Source: Leucobacter sp. PH1c (GTDB taxonomy: Bacteria; Actinomycetota; Actinomycetes; Actinomycetales; Microbacteriaceae). Taken from it: 64,000 nt of DNA. Position numbers and translations under genes: made by a program. Positions 63,817 through 64,000 of this stretch are shown here, in pieces (positions within the stretch are counted from its first letter, which is position 1; the number at the start of each line of letters is the position of its first letter). The notes under the pieces are model-generated. The model was not told the origin of the DNA. It worked only from the letters and a program-made list of their open reading frames with translations, and ran no database searches. The stretch is taken from assembly GCF_000633415.1 (NCBI RefSeq), contig NZ_AYMV01000010.1, positions 36,185-100,184 of the forward strand. Direction: 5' to 3'.

Positions 63817-63925
63817 GCGTACCTGCCGCACACGGGACATTCCTGCCGCAGCACACCAGCGGGCGCACCTAGACGGGTGCGCAGGGGCCGGCTGAGTATG
63901 GACGTGCCCCGTTCACAATGGGTGC

Positions 63926-64000
63926 ATGGACCCTCGTCATGCGCCCCCTGTGCCGCTGCCCGCACCGACCACCCGGCTGTTTCGGGGGGGGGGGGGGGCA
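63926..64000 (+). CDS. Possible gene start running off the window edge
   Basis: ATG 63926 lies 6 nt after CACAAT, similar to the leaderless arrangement elsewhere. The frame reads MDPRHAPPVPLPAPTTRLFR, then into a run of G. No family can be named; the call rests on promoter-like spacing only. Between 63817 and 63925 no gene is seen. Confidence 0.3.
   Translation, partial: MDPRHAPPVPLPAPTTRLFRGGGGA
63984..63998. repeat. Run of 15 G at the right edge
   Basis: A 15-base G homopolymer two bases before the window end. Such a run is rare and prone to slippage; at an edge it could also be a sequencing or assembly artefact. Confidence 0.9.

Noticed and set aside
63817..63925. Cys-rich peptide (CPVCG) on the minus strand at the window end
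   Set aside because: It arises from repeated CTGCCGCA text and runs into the serine hydrolase gene in antisense; no zinc-finger spacing or start.

Overview
The window is very GC-rich DNA with G or C at almost every third codon position, and it is packed with genes. The gene families (TadA-type pilus locus beside topA, a PASTA penicillin-binding protein followed by a metallophosphoesterase, dnaX-recR and lysC-asd, an LAxTG surface protein) point to an actinobacterium, most likely Microbacteriaceae (Leucobacter-like). Genus is inference. Many genes start without a ribosome binding site, 6-7 nt downstream of a TANNNT -10 box, as expected for leaderless actinobacterial mRNAs. As I recall the Mycobacterium tuberculosis map, the order dnaX/recR/lysC-asd ... 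ponA2-metallophosphoesterase ... acs ... tad ... topA is broadly shared.

Layout. 0-4.3 kb: end of an oligopeptide-type ABC importer, including one long protein that fuses a permease to two ATPases. 4.3-7.1 kb: NfeD-like protein, flotillin and a PH-domain membrane protein. 7.2-12.0 kb: YqaJ-like nuclease, lone OmpR-type response regulator, CtpE-like P-type ATPase, GyrI-like protein. 12.1-13.4 kb: L10 leader, rplJ and rplL. 13.5-17.6 kb: processive GT2 synthase divergent from a membrane-anchored GH18-like hydrolase with two chitin-binding modules. 17.7-21.5 kb: heterodimeric ABC exporter. 21.7-24.4 kb: sortase-anchored subtilisin-like protease and the SRP RNA gene. 24.4-26.2 kb: divergent pair of winged-helix proteins with Gly/His-rich segments around a repeat-rich operator region. 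26.2-36.2 kb: pta-ackA, dnaX, recR, lysC-asd. 36.3-42.8 kb: metallophosphoesterase, class A PBP, DUF4177-like protein, RidA, acs. 43.0-51.0 kb: compact tad locus, topA, tmk.

51.1-58.9 kb holds a self-contained catabolic island. mtnA, a ribose-type ABC importer and mtnK lie on the minus strand, divergent from a GntR regulator and a class II aldolase. Together they can import a 5-modified ribose (5-methylthioribose or 5-deoxyribose), phosphorylate it, isomerise it and cleave it to DHAP plus an aldehyde. A shared TGACAACT motif lies upstream of both arms. 59.1-63.0 kb: four-gene iron-siderophore importer. Then a serine hydrolase, and a possible gene start running into a run of 15 G at the window edge.

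Most unusual points: the 5-deoxyribose/methylthioribose island with its own importer; a Tad pseudopilin fused to an M23 peptidase; an eight-unit GAGT repeat at the pilin/TadE junction; a 66-bp paired palindromic element present twice with identical geometry; the His-rich MarR pair; and the GT2/GH18 pair.
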